A DNA stretch of 64,000 nucleotides from Desmodesmus armatus (Eukaryota > Chlorophyta > Chlorophyceae > Sphaeropleales > Scenedesmaceae). The stretch is from NCBI GenBank assembly GCA_007449985.2, contig VIIQ02000043.1, forward strand, positions 328,001 to 392,000. Reading direction: 5' to 3'. Below the pieces are notes generated by a model that was not told the origin of the DNA, did not search any database, and saw only the letters and a list, made by a program, of their open reading frames with translations. Position 1 is the first letter of the stretch; every line of letters begins with the position of its first letter. The position numbers and the translations under genes were made by a program. Positions 22,817 to 34,586 of this stretch are shown one piece after another.

Positions 22817-23605
22817 GGTGGCCACACCAGGGAGGAACTTGAGTTCATGGATGCAGCTGGTGCTGATTGGGACCAACGCTGCAAGAGTTTTGTCAAAAAC
22901 ATGCGGGCATGTGGCTGGTGCGGTCGTGTGGCATTTGCTGCTGAATCAAACCCTCTCTACACAAACATGCGTCAGCTCAAGTCAAACAGCACACCCTGTG
23001 GCGTAGCAGCAAACCCAATCCTGGAGCCCATATCAAAGGCCAAGAGGGACAGCAGCTGGTGGGCGTGTGCAGCATGCGGCAACAGCTCCCAACGGCGCAA
23101 AATGCAGAAGAAAATCCAGCAGCCCCTCACCGATGACGATGTTCACACAATCAAGGCATTGCTGCAGCTGCCTCCTGGTGCTGCCCTACAGGTGTCTGTC
23201 CTCAAGTGTGGGTTGCGTGTGGTGCAGCGGGCTTATGGATATTGGCAAGCAGAGCCCATGGCCAAAGCACCACTCATGTCAGGTCCGCTGGCTGTTTACA
23301 ACACACAGTCAAGGACATGGAGCAAGGTCACCACAGACGCCATGCTGCAGCTGATCGTCAAAGCACACCTCAGCAATGGCCACCCTGTTTTCACACAGTA
23401 TGAAACCATGTGGGAGAAAGACACTGGAACAAACTTGGCAGGTAAGCACAGGGAGGGACCAGAAGGGGTTTTGAGGCAACGCCTTTGCAGCACACACAGA
23501 TTCTACACTCTAAAAAAAGGAGCCACTGCAGCTGCAACGTTGCTACAGCAGCAGTCGCAGCAGATCTGTGCACACATGACAACAAACATGTGTGCTGTGT
23601 GGTGA
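22817..23605 (+). CDS. Zinc-ribbon protein of unknown family, probably transposon-encoded
   Basis: An acceptor GACTGTGCAG precedes GHTREELEF. The open frame carries CGWCGR followed about 50 residues later by CAACGN, a CxxC...CxxC pair, and a conserved-looking core ending HPVFTQYETMWEKDTG. It may continue from the AT-hook frame upstream. Zinc-binding CxxC pairs in N-terminal parts of Helitron or KDZ-type transposon proteins look similar, but I cannot place it. A donor-like AGGTAAGC at 23440 would end the exon earlier. Confidence 0.45.
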   Translation, partial: GGHTREELEFMDAAGADWDQRCKSFVKNMRACGWCGRVAFAAESNPLYTNMRQLKSNSTPCGVAANPILEPISKAKRDSSWWACAACGNSSQRRKMQKKIQQPLTDDDVHTIKALLQLPPGAALQVSVLKCGLRVVQRAYGYWQAEPMAKAPLMSGPLAVYNTQSRTWSKVTTDAMLQLIVKAHLSNGHPVFTQYETMWEKDTGTNLAGKHREGPEGVLRQRLCSTHRFYTLKKGATAAATLLQQQSQQICAHMTTNMCAVW

Positions 23606-23639
23606 ATGCAGATCTCACAGAGGCCAGTGAGGACTGTGA

Positions 23640-23760
23640 CTCTGACACATCCTGGTTGCTGATGGGCCAACCATCCTGGTTGCTGATGGGCCAACTGTGA
23701 CTCTGGCACATCCTGGTTGCTGATTGGGCCACATCCTGGTTGCTGATGTGGCCCTGTTGC
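23640..23760. repeat. ATCCTGGTTGCTGAT minisatellite
   Basis: The unit CATCCTGGTTGCTGATGGGCC occurs four times with small changes (23648, 23671, 23709, 23733). Confidence 0.9.
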
Positions 23761-23860
23761 ATGACACCTTGGTAGCTTCAGCACACCCTCTGATGCCTTC
23801 CCACTCCCTGCGGCTGGCTGGCTGACTGTCTGTTGAATCCGTTGCACTAAACCCGCACAG

Positions 23861-25288
23861 GCCCACCGCGACATGTGGCAGCATGGCTGCGAGGCTGCTG
23901 CTACCTAGCAGCAGGCAACTTCAGGCAGGCCCTGCAGGATGCACGCACAGCCCTGGCCTACGCACCAGCACCGGCAACAGCCACTTCACCAGCAGCACCT
24001 GCAACAGCACCACCAGCAGCATCGCTAGCAGCAGCAGCCAGTGAACCAGCACAACCAACCCCAGCAGCAGCAACGGATGCAACCGTATCAGCAGTGACCA
24101 CTGTGGCAAGCATGCCAGTGGTGGCTGCTGGCGTTGCATCAGCCGCAGCAGCGGCACCGACAGGGGCTGCTGTGACTGCAGAGCCTGCTGGGCGTAAGAG
24201 TGGTTGGCTGCCTGCACTGCTGCTGGCGGGGCAGGCTTATGCTGGACTTGGGGAGCATGCTCAGGCTGTGGTGTACCTGGCACAGGTGTGAGCCTATCAA
24301 TCAGGCTGTTCAACCCCCAAAAAAAACAGGCTGTTCAGTCACTGAGGTTAGTAACACAGTACCACAGAGTTTGTGAAGGCATCAGATTACAATTCGTGTT
24401 TGGAATGCCAGCATGCCATACAGTACTGAGTACATACATCAATTTGATCCCTTGAAGGGACTGCAGACGTTGCACTCTACCCCCATAAATCTGGCCTTTC
24501 TATGTCACACAGTCTGAGGCTGTGCCTTGATGTAAAAGGGTGTGTGCTGCATTCCCGCTGCACAGGCTCAACGAACCTCGCCTCCCTATGCAGCCCGGCT
24601 GTATCCAGTGCGCTGCGTCTGTCAGTGTCCCAGCTGACCCCTGACCAGGGCTATGCCTGGGCTACTGGGGGCTGGAGGGGCTGCAGCAGCAGCTTCAAGA
24701 CGAGGAGGATCTCAAACTACCAGAGGTCATGAGGCCAAGGCCAAAGTGGTGAGCATGTGCAGCTAAGTGTTTGCGCTCAACCTTCCATGGGTTGCGTGAT
24801 AGGGTATAGCATGCTAAGGCAAATTTACAGCCTACAACGTAAAGAGGCCCCAACGGGCACCAGGCGCTCCGTGCTGGACATGTGCAGTATGTTGACACAA
24901 TGTGAGGCACAACATGCTCCTGCTGCCATTGGAACCCGGTTCCAATGGCAGTGCACTAGCAGTAAAGCGCATTGTGTGCGTTCACCACAGGTACTACTAC
25001 ACTCAGTGGATGAAGCAGCGCATCCACTTGGCACTGCTAGAGCTGAACCTGGCAGCCAGCCTGACCACACACCAGCACCCTCACGCACTGGGCGGCAACA
25101 GCATCAGCAGCAGCGGAAGTGAAAGCAGTGCGAGGGGTGCAAGGGCAGAGACCAGCATCAGCAGTGCCCGAGGAAGGCTGCTGCTCAGTCTGTTGGCAGA
25201 AGGGGTGGATGAGGCACCTGTCGTGGCAGCAGCAGCAGCAGCGGGGTTTGCCAGTCAATCTGGCATTGGATCTGGACACCTGCGGTTG

Positions 25289-25320
<32 letters not shown>

Positions 25321-26568
25321 GGCGGCGGCGGCGGCTGGCAGCAGCTCCAGTGGCAGCAGTGACAGCCTGGTGACGACTGCTGCTGCTGAGGCTTCGGGTG
25401 ACGCAGGACTCAGCAGCAGCGGCAGCAGTGGCGGCGGCTTTGGCGGCAGCAGTGGTGGTATGCTGCAGCTTCCTGCTGCTGTGTTGGACAAGCTGTTGAG
25501 TATGGATGCTGGTGACCTTGACCTGATGGTGCAACACCCAGTGGCACTGCAGGGCCAAGTGTATGAACTGTTGGATGTGCTGCAGGTGCGTGGTCTCATA
25601 CATATGGTATACCTAATAGACTGCTTGCATGTGACCTGCATGTTCATAGCCTATCGCATGGTGCTAGCTACACATGCATTCTCTGTGCCTAACACACTGT
25701 GTGCAAGTTGCGGCACGTTTGCATACCAGTACTGTAGTGGGGCGCGCCACAGAGAGCCCCTCTGTTGGGGCGCTGCTGAGCAGAATGCAGGGTTGCATCA
25801 AATGCAGAGTGGTGCCACTAGCAATTAGTAGAAGCTCTCTGTGTGTGTAAGCCGTTGCTGCAGCGCTGTCCTCTTAGCAGTGCTCTGCTGTCACTTACCT
25901 GTTGCTGCTGCTGCTGCTGCTGCTGCCCTGCTGGGCGACAGGCTCATGGTTCAGACTCCCTGGCGAGCTACCCCCTACAGCCCCTCAGCTGGGAGGAGGT
26001 CCAGGCACTGGCAGGCCCAGGCACTGTGGGGCTACCCTTGGGCTACACACCCTCAGCTCCACTGCTGCCACCACAGCAGCCGCCACTGCTGCCACCGCAG
26101 CAGCAGCAGACATTGCTGCCACCAGCAGCAATGCAACCTGAGGCCCTGCCCGCGCCCACACCAGCAGTGCAGGCAGTTCTGACAGCGCCCCGGGCACCCA
26201 ATGCAGTATCTGAGGGGTTGAATGATGTTCCAGCAGCAGAAGAGATTTCGAGGGAGAGCGTCACTGCATTACGTAGTGCTGAAGACGCTGCAGCAGCTGG
26301 TTTGACGTTAGCAGTTGGGCCACTTGAGATGTCAGCGTTGAGTGCAGCAACAAGTCTGCAGGCTCTGTCAGCAGGAGCACCGGGAGCACAAACTCTTGCA
26401 GGGTGGACCCTTGCTACTGTCAGGGCTGGTGGCAGTGTTGTCCCATGTGCCAAGGCTGGGACTGAGTGCCTCTCAAGGTCCAACTGGCATAGGCCTGGGT
26501 GGAGGAGGGCCCAGTACGTGCAGGAGGCTGCCGCAGCAGCTGCCGGTGTTGCAGCTGCAAAGTCGTAG
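23861..26568 (+). pseudogene. Fragment of a TPR-containing gene
   Basis: Exons at 23861-24285, about 24650-24748, 24991-25585 and 25942-26568 have good splice sites. The first reads AAWLRGCCYLAAGNFRQALQ and later LLLAGQAYAGLGEHAQAV, both like tetratricopeptide helices, separated by an Ala/Pro-rich linker. The third starts YYYTQWMKQRIHLALLELN and contains a long Ala run; the fourth ends at TAG. The join between the first two exons is out of phase and the frame there has stops, and no 5' exon is seen. It may be a captured or decayed gene piece rather than a complete host gene. Confidence 0.45.
24924..24950. repeat. Perfect 27-bp palindrome
   Basis: TGCCATTGGAACC, one C, then its exact reverse complement, in an intron of the TPR fragment. 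Confidence 0.95.
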
Positions 26569-26619
26569 CCGTGGGCTGTGTGGCTGGTTTGATCCTTGAG
26601 AAACGAGCAGTGAGGATCC

Positions 26620-26730
26620 AGCATTAATTTGTTGTGATTCCCTCTAGTTTGCTCTCCCATCTCCGTGATATCAGTGACAGCTTGCATGAGCTCTCCAGCA
26701 TTACAGCTACATTTGTCACCGTGATGACTC
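26620..26730 (+). mobile_element. LINE 3' end remnant
   Basis: It shares CTCCGTGATATCAGTGA, GCATGAGCTCT and ACAGCTACA with the 3' end of the LINE at 51029-52263, here in plus orientation and diverged. Confidence 0.55.
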
Positions 26731-29389
26731 ATTGGCTCATTGATTGATGTTATGCTGGCTGTTGGTTTGCAAGTATCAGTACCAGTGGACTGCGGCCAGA
26801 GGGGTGGCTCTGCCTTGAAAACTGCATGTGATGTTGATTTGACGCATGCCATCCAGTGCCACATTGCGAACTGCAGCCAAGCTCAGAACACAGCAAGAGC
26901 CAGACCGAGGCATATTACACATTATGTTTTGTGTGCAACAAGCATACCACAACCTGATGGGGCGTGCATAGGTGCAACCAGTCGGCAGTTCGTTGGCGCG
27001 CCCACTATCAGCAACTGTACTAAACCCTAACCAACACACCGCGCGCGCGTACACACAAAGGGCTCCCAAACTGCTAAGGGGCCACCTAAAAGAAACCCAG
27101 TGCCGGCCTATAAGCATTATGGCCACCTCAAGAAGGGGACAGCACGCATGTGCAGGTATGTATGTCAAAGACAAGACTTGGACACAGACACAAATTCGGC
27201 GGAAAGCTCCACACCGCCTCAGAGAACAGCTGCAACAACAAAAACATCGTTCAGGGCCAGATCCAGTGCACATGTATCAGACTGCATGTCATTGAAAGAT
27301 GTCAAGCATGATGAATATATCTTCCCAAGCAAACAGGGAAGGGGCCGTTGGTTTCAGGGTCTCTCCCAAATGCACTGCTCCACACTTGCACACAGCTACT
27401 CCAAGAAGTACGTGACGACCGCTCCCACGCGCACCAACCCCCAAAACCTGCAGCCGCTGCATGCAAAGGTATCAGCAGCCTATCAAGTCAACAGCAAGCT
27501 GCAGAAAGTGCATAAAGTGGGAAGGCGGTCCGACAAGCTCACATCCCAAGATCTGCCAAGCAATGCACAACTTTCCAGCCATCACCAGCACCGCTGCAAG
27601 TGACTTGAAACAAAGCTGACGACCGCTGCGGCTTGAATGCAGCCATCACTCTGTGTCACAGCTGAGCTGCTGAACCGATGGTGCAGCCACCTTCATGATC
27701 TCCCCCCTATAGCCCTCAAACCCACATCCAACCACCTTGTTGGTGACCTTTGTTGCTGGCCCCTCTGCTGCCTGAAAATCTGCAGGACAGCACCTTTGAA
27801 ACCAGAGAGCCTTGCAGTGTGACACAGAAACCACACTCAAGGCACACACACCCACCCCTTCAGCACAGCATGCACAGGGAAAAGGCCCCACAGCAAACTT
27901 TACGCAAACCCCCAAAAGCCCCACATCACAGGCAACTACTGCCGGCAAACCCACCACTACTGATATGGGGCCGCCTTGTATGAATTCTGCACAAGCAACG
28001 GACCAAGCTTCATAAAGAGGGGAACATATGTATGCGACTTGCCTGAGCACACAAACCTCAGCCGGGATAGACAGGCTGCAGCACATCTGGGCCACAGCCA
28101 AGGATAACCGGCATGGGTTTGCTGCTCCAGCAGCAGAAGGGTGTAAGCTGAGACAGGAGCACACACAACAGCTGTGGCATGTCATGCAGAGGGAGATGCG
28201 TGGTGGACTATCCCAACTCTGGCCAAGCCCAGACTCCAACACGTGCATGAAGAGACACGATACGGACGCAAGGCGTGAGCAGGACACAGCAGGAAGTGTG
28301 ATACAGGGAAAGACAGGGCAGCAGCAAGCCACAACCCGAGACTGATGTCGACCCAAGGCAGCAAGCAAGAGCAGGCGGCAAGCACAGCCGAACTCTGGAT
28401 ACAACGCTATCAAGGCAGCAACAGGTGCACAAGCCTATGCAGGACAAGCAACCCATGCAATAGCCAAGTCCCAGAGCCCCTGCTTGACCAAGTCAGTGCT
28501 GCTAAAGCCCTTTCTTTGGGCAGCAGCACCGCAAAACCCTTCTCTTGCTGCTAAAGCATACACCCCGCCATGCAGAGACGCGTGCGTATGGCATGCACAG
28601 GTGAAGTGTGGATAGGACGACACATACCTACGCCAGGCAGGCATGCACAACCCCCTACTACAGCACATGTCACAGATCCCCAAACAAGCTTCCACTACCC
28701 AGCAGTATCATGGCAGCGATGCAGGGCTGGCGAATGGACGAGGCTGACGGTGCTTGCACAGACTGAGTGTGGAGGGCAGCGCAGGACAGCAGTCAGCAGC
28801 AACAGAGCGTGCATATTGCTGCCTGTGACAGCCACTGCTGGTTGCTTGTACACCAACACACGCGCCCGGAACAGGCTGCAGCTGATCAGCACACCTGCAA
28901 AGAGCACCTCACGCTTGGACACAACCAACAGTGGCCCCGCGCCACACACACATCCACATGCACACAGTGCTGCATGTCGTACAACCAGCACACTGCTGTT
29001 GGTCGGCCGACCAACAGGCTTGCAGAAGTAGCTAGCAGGGCCCACCACGAACGGGGGGCCTGGGCTGCTGCCATGGGGTCGTGGTGATAATGTGCCGATA
29101 GGGAAGACAATGCCCAAGATCACGAACCATCGCACATATTGCCGATACAAGTCTGCACTCGGCCTCAACACACGTCCCAGCACCACCCAGCCAGGTGCAC
29201 ACCTTTCAGACCACACCCTCTGTCACAATATACTTCCTGCCAGCCAACATGAAACGTCCACGCCGTTCGCTTCCTCGACTACAGTATGTCATGCTGCACA
29301 TAGGTCACCATAGCAAGAGGCTCACAAGCACTACGCACCGTTGCCTGCCACGATCCCCGCCGTCGTTGATTGCCAGTGGCAGTGGGAAG
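26731..29389. other. Region without a recognised gene
   Basis: Open frames of up to 255 codons occur on both strands (plus 27100-27603, minus 27646-28413), but none has clear domains. A plus-strand stretch near 27960-28050 reads ALYEFCTSNGPSFIKRGTY and looks protein-like. It may be decayed transposon coding sequence. Confidence 0.35.
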
Positions 29390-29612
29390 CAAGACTCTCC
29401 CCATGCTGCAATGATGCGTTGCAATCCCGCAGGTTCGGCAACCCCTTGTCTGGCTGTCATGAAAGCTGAGGCGACGGTCGACCCAACAGCTGCACTCCTG
29501 TACTGCTCTACTGTTGTTCAACCCTTGTCACATCCAACCATTTTCAAAGGTTGATGCTCAGGCATGCGACACGTGCTCAAAGATACTGCATCTGCTGCTT
29601 GCATGCCCGCAG

Positions 29613-30802
29613 GTTCTTGCTCCCAACCCTTGCGCTGCTGGAGGGGGATGTTGTGCTGACGGGGTCACAAAGAATGGCACCGTCTGCAGGTGCGCACAGA
29701 CATGGGGAGGCGCGTGGAGCACATGGTTAAAGAATTTTTATCGGTTCCAGCTTGAGGGTTGCTTGCTTAGCAGTTGGCAGCGTGCGCAGGCATCCCGGGC
29801 AGTTGCTTGTGTTTGAGCACAATGCAGGGCCGCTGTCCAACACTAGAGCAGCTGCTGGCAGTCGCTGACAGCCAGCAAAGTGTCACTTGCCGGATGTCAC
29901 TTTCAGAACACCTGCCACTACTGCTGCTGCTGCCTCTGCAGGTCTGCCCCCAAGGGAAGCTGCCAGCTGGACAGCGTGTGTGATGGTGTGAACGCTGACT
30001 GCCCTGCGTCCCCCAACAAGCTGCAAGGCACCCCCTGCCCCTGGTGAGTGCAGTGACAAGCAGCGGCCTTATGACCCTAGCAGCTGAATTTGCCTGGTTG
30101 CCGTGTGTGTTGCCAGTTTGTGGGGGGAGGCCGCCCTTTGTAGACACATGTGTACGCTTCAAATCCAGCCAATCGTATGAGCTCTTGAGCTTCATAGCTA
30201 CATGTGTAACTTCGACTTGAAGCGCATCATGGTTCTGACAGCTTTTGCTAAAGCACAAGCTTCAGGTGCACTAAGTGCTGCTGGTGACCTGTGCTGCCTG
30301 GCAGTGGGCCAGCCTGCTGTTGGTTCCATTTGTGTGTGCTCAGGAACATACTCTACTCTCTTGCGCGTTGAAGGTACATTGCGCTGCATGTGCATGAATC
30401 CAGCCGCAGCTTTGACATCAATCTGCAATTGTGAATGGGTGAAGTATTACTGCTGCTGCTCACTCCACCCCTGTGCACAGGTCCCCAAGCCGCTCATGCC
30501 TGATGGGTGAAGCCGTTGAGGGACATGACTCCAAGGCGATGGCTGTGTCAGCACACGACGCCGCAGCATGGCTGACGGGCCAGCCAGCTTACGACACGGA
30601 GTGGCCCGAGTGTAAGGGAGTGTGCATCCAGGGAGGGTGCGCCCTTCGCTGGAACCACCCCGCTTGCTGCTATGTCCGCCCTCATGAGGGCTACGGCTAC
30701 AGGGATGACCGTGGGAGGCCTTATGCGAGCAGGGAAGAAGAGGACATGCCTGTCAGCAGCTTTGGCTACTGGCGCAGCAGGAACTGGTACTGCTGGAAGT
30801 GA
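29613..30802 (+). pseudogene. Disintegrin-like secreted protein, copy 1, exons 3-5
   Basis: Exons 29613-29689, 29942-30043 and 30481-30802 (stop) are open, with the same phases as copies 2 and 3. They encode the cysteine-rich C-terminal half: APNPCAAGGGCCADG, then SCQLDSVCDGVNADCP (disintegrin-like), then the conserved MAVSAHDAAAWLTG block and the end WRSRNWYCWK. Exon 3 is 12 bases shorter than in the other copies, in frame. With exon 2 absent, the gene is probably non-functional, unless a shorter product starts within this region. Confidence 0.75.
30170..30220 (+). mobile_element. LINE 3' end remnant in the last intron of copy 1
   Basis: ATGAGCTCTTGAGCTTCATA followed by GCTACATGTGTAACTT matches the LINE 3' terminus in plus orientation. 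Confidence 0.7.
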
Positions 30803-31079
30803 GGTCTGACCAGAACCAGTTACCGTGTGGCGCGCCGGTTACAGTCATGATGAAGCTTGGTTAGTCAGAGCGGCAGTCGTTTGCAGCAGCCTCGTCTACA
30901 AAAGCACATTTTGGATAATGCAGCAGTAGTCCTGCTAAGTCTTGGCAAGACTTGGGCTTGCTGCTGTGTTGTGTTTTTTGGAGGCCTGCCTTGGCTGCTA
31001 CATGGCATACAAAGTAGCTGGGCGGGGTTGAATGCATGCATTGACCCAGGATCTGCTTGGTTGATGTTATAAACGGGTG

Positions 31080-32766
31080 CAGTGTCACACTGCAGTGGCA
31101 GTCCTTGCCTTATGTTTGGTAGAATAGTGTGTGGTGTGCAGCCACACGGCAAGACGTGATCAATGCATGAACTTAGGCACAGTGGTGCACCTGATGCATG
31201 GAGAGGTGGTTGAGCAGGCCGAGCCTGCTGCATTGGTTGGCGTGTTTGTGGTGTGGTGTGGTGGTCTGCTGATAGCTTTGCGCCACCCTCGGGGGCCCAT
31301 GATTGGGGCGGTCTTGCCTCAAAATTTGTTGTGGGGTCTGCTCTTGCCGCATCCAAGTTTTGTGAGTGCACTAGCACGAGCATACAACAGCCACCGTGAC
31401 TTGTGGTGCTGTTGCACACAAGCCGCAGACTGTGTGCATGGACTCAACTTGATGGTGTGGTACACGCCTAATGAAAAAGTCAAGTGGGGGTAGATGTTTG
31501 GGCACTTTGCCTCTACAAGTGTGACCCTGTGTTATAATAATCCTTGGTGTGTGCGTCAGCAGGGATGGAGCCGCCGCCCTAACAGGGCGTGAAGCAGATG
31601 GGAGAGATCCAATGGCGTTACTGGGTATTGATGGGGCGCTGATGGGTTTTTGTTGTTGGTACAAGCCTGAAGTGCTGCTTGGTTTGCTTGTGGCAAGCAG
31701 ACCAGAAAGAGTCTCTTGTTTACATGGCCGATCCTGGGCGGTGTTGCCAACCAAGGTCAAACCGTTGGCCTGACTTGACAGTTCAGGGCGGCTCACACTG
31801 CAGGAAGTGTGATGCTGCTGTGTCCAAGCTTGAGTGCTTGCCGCATCTTGAGTTGCAGCTGTTACTGTATGCGGTGCACTGTGTAAGGGAGGCTGCTGCA
31901 TTGTGTTGGGTTCACACCAACTGCTAGTGCAGCAGTGACACAGCGCACGATGGTCTGCAGGACCCCCCCCCCCACACACACACACACGCACACACTCCCC
32001 TAAACCCTTGTTACGCACTCACTGGCCAGCTAAGCAACACACACCGCAAATTTCTTTGGCGCTGCTGTCTCTGGTTCAATGTGTTGTGCATAGCTACAAG
32101 TGGCTGATGCCGTCAGGACACGCGACACATAGCAGTAACTGTCAACCAAGTTCGTGGAACACGCTTGCAAAGCACTCAACCTGGGCCCTTTGCACATCAA
32201 GGCCGCCTCAACTCACTCCAGACACTAAAAACAATCAGTGTTACGCATGTAGCTGTGGAAGCACAACACACAAACGTACACTCACACACAGGTGCAACAG
32301 CCTCAGCACAGTGGCGAGCTGCACGCTGTGCCCTTGCTGCACGCATGCTACTGCTGCCACTTGCCCTGCAGGGTCGCAAGGCATCAGGTCCTGCTGCTGC
32401 TGCCCCTTCGTAGGGTTAGAACAGACCCATTGCTGGCAGGCAGTACGGCCATGTTTGCCACTGGCACGGCCTGCTGCTGCTGAATCGGCTAGCCAACATG
32501 CAACAGCGGGCTGGTGAGCAGGTCCTGCAAATGACAGATTAGAGACACACAATCAAACATTCAGTGTGAAAAGGCACTTTTGAAGATATGGCTTGCAGAA
32601 ATGCATTGCTGACAGCGGCGGCAGGTCAGCTGGCAGGGGCGGGGCGGCTGCAGCGCACACATAGTCACTAGCACGGTGCTTGCACTGGTTTGTTTCATAA
32701 TTTACCCTGCTGCTTGTAGGGGGCCTGCCAGCTGCATGCTGTCACCCTGAAGGGTGTTGAGGTCAC
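31080..32766. other. Region without a recognised gene
   Basis: Open frames at 31131-31493 and 31679-31927 (with HCRKCD) lack splice context and known domains. There is a C/CA run at 31966-31988. I see nothing else. Confidence 0.4.
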
Positions 32767-32802
32767 TTAATCAAAGCCATGTCCCCTGGCGGCGATACTC
32801 AC

Positions 32803-33665
32803 CAAGACGGCCTCTGTCGCAACATAACCCTTGCTAAGTGCAGCTGCAATGACGCCTGCAGCAGGTGCTGTGACGGGCAGCTGCCGCCCTGCCAACGTTG
32901 GCACCTGCTGCTGCCGCACCGCAGCTGTTTGTGGCCGGTGCTGCTGTGGCGGTGGCGGTGGCAGCGGCTGTTGCTGCTGCCGCACCGCTGCTGTCAGCAC
33001 CAGCTACTCCTGCAGCTGCTGCCTCCATCTGTCTGCTTCTGTTGGCAGCTGCGGCTGCTGATGCACCACTGCTGGCGCCTGCAGCTGTTGCACCCTGCAC
33101 CCTGCTGCTGCTGTTGAAGTCAGCGGGTGCTCTCAAGAGTGCTGCCATGCTGCTGCTGTTGGCGTCAGAAGTGCCACCTGCTGAGAGGCACTGCCACTGC
33201 TGCTGCTGCTGCTGCTGCTGCTGCAGCCTCTGATGCAGGTGTGCTGGCATGCTCATGCTGCTGTGCTCCTTGTAGTATATGAAGGCTCCTGAAGTCAGGT
33301 TGCCAAACGGGTACACTGGGCGGCACTGCCTGAATACACAGCATGCGGTTGCGCGTGGCAGCGGCAATTGCCGCTGTGTTGAACACAGGCACGTGAGCAT
33401 ACACACACGCATACGAAGCTGGGGAAGGGACACATGGCGTCACCTGCCTTGTTCAAACACGCCGTATGAATAATTGCCCAGTCAGTAGTGCTGCTCACAA
33501 TCAGGTTCCTTGCACGTCAGCAGCATCCTCACTCACCAGGAGTTGGTCTCGCCGATTGGGTCTGTCAGCTGCCAACTGAGACTGCCATAGTAGGCGCCCA
33601 TATGGAGCACTGCCACAGCAGCAACAGCACAGAGCCGCGGGTCCTTGTGCGATGTCGGGCCTCTG
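32803..33665 (-). CDS. Two exons of an unidentified protein with Gln/Ala-rich tail
   Basis: Minus-strand exon about 33665-33537 reads SHKDPRLCAVAAVAVLHMGA and then LSWQLTDPIGETNSW. It ends in TG before a GTGAGT donor. It joins in phase to exon 33329-32803, which starts QCRPVYPFGNLTSGAFIYYK, continues into a long Gln/Ala-rich region and ends AALSKGYVATEAVL before another GTGAGT donor. A frame change inside the low-complexity part (about 33000) implies a further intron or an indel. No family is recognised; 5' and 3' exons are not found. Confidence 0.4.
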
Positions 33666-34119
33666 CTGTTGTAGGCCTCTGCTGTTGTGGGCGTGTAACG
33701 TTATACCGCGCGCAGTTGTGAGCTGGCCGTTCTGCAAGGTCAGGCAGTGAAAGGAAGGCAAGGGGGATTATTGGGGAGCAGCATAAAACCCGCATGCCTG
33801 CTAGCCTGCCTAGCGGCATTGCCTGCACCCCTGCCTGCCAGGAACCTACAGGGGCGTCACATTTCTGTCACATGCATGCAGCTGCAGCAGCTACAGGCTC
33901 GCCGTCTGAGTGTTGGTGGTTGTGTGTGGCACACACAATGCCTCCTGTCCTGAGGACTGCAGCTATTGAATCCCCTATGCTCCCAACCCTCTGCGCAGCA
34001 CGCATGCACTCTGGCTGCTCTGTATGCATACCCTCGTTGCTGTGCCCTGTATCTCTGTTGCTTGCTGAGTGCTATGCTCTGTGCGCTTGGCTGTGGCCAA
34101 ACACTGAGCCACTTCCACC

Positions 34120-34585
34120 CACACAGGAGCACCAGGCTGTCACAGGAAGCACCCTCAACGTTGCATACAACGCATATGCAAAATTCCAACGCACTATGCT
34201 GCGCCAGCATGTGTGCACTCGCACCTTGGCTCACGGCCTGCACATGTGCTGTGGCTGCAACTGACGCGCTGCTGCTTGTGCTGAACTCCATGGACTGCTC
34301 TGCCGGCTTCAATGTCAGCGACTCCCGGTACATTTGATGGATTTCCGCGACTACCAGTCCATTTGATGGATTTGAGACGGTTTATGACGGTGAATGCAGC
34401 CTGGATTGAGCTCTGCATAGTGCTGGGCAGGAGTCAACAGCAGCAGACGTGGCAGGGGCAGTGTCCACCCAGCGCCCTAAACAGATGCCACGCTGGGAGT
34501 GTGTACCCAAGCAGCGATCAAACATGTATTGCTTTGCAACGAAGTCAGAGACACCGTCAGAAACAACGGAAATACTACTACTACT
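34120..34585 (-). pseudogene. Duplicated end of ABC1 kinase exon 1 and its upstream region
   Basis: 34190-34330 matches 16880-16993 (minus-strand protein LTLKPAEQSMEFSTSSSASV versus LTLKQIEQSMDFSTSSSASV). 34380-34585 matches 17575-17785. The middle of exon 1, including its start codon, is missing, and no downstream ABC1 exons follow. This marks the left side of the second segmental duplication unit. Confidence 0.75.
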
Positions 34586-34586
34586 A

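Larger units (their letters stand above)
21134..29390. mobile_element. About 8.3 kb segment replacing exon 2 of disintegrin-like copy 1
   Basis: The left border is set by loss of similarity to copy 2 (50500 region), the right border by regained similarity to copy 3 (CCATGCTGCAATGATG, near 62355). It contains an AT-hook/zinc-ribbon coding region and parts of a TPR gene. I could not find terminal inverted repeats or a target duplication; the left end carries two CAGTTTTTGG motifs (21159, 21172). Transposon status is inferred. It may be a composite of several insertions. Confidence 0.4.

Noticed and set aside
25037..25647. Long minus-strand Ser/Ala/Gln frames opposite the TPR fragment
   Set aside because: They are complements of CAG/GGC repeats. 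The plus strand has splice sites and a consistent frame.
27646..28413. 255-codon minus-strand frame
   Set aside because: Its composition is Cys/Leu/Val-rich without domains, splice context or a matching neighbour. It looks like a chance frame in GC-rich DNA.
33165..33443. Alternative minus-strand frame over the QCRPVYPFGN exon
   Set aside because: Only the other frame joins in phase to the upstream exon ending ETNSW.
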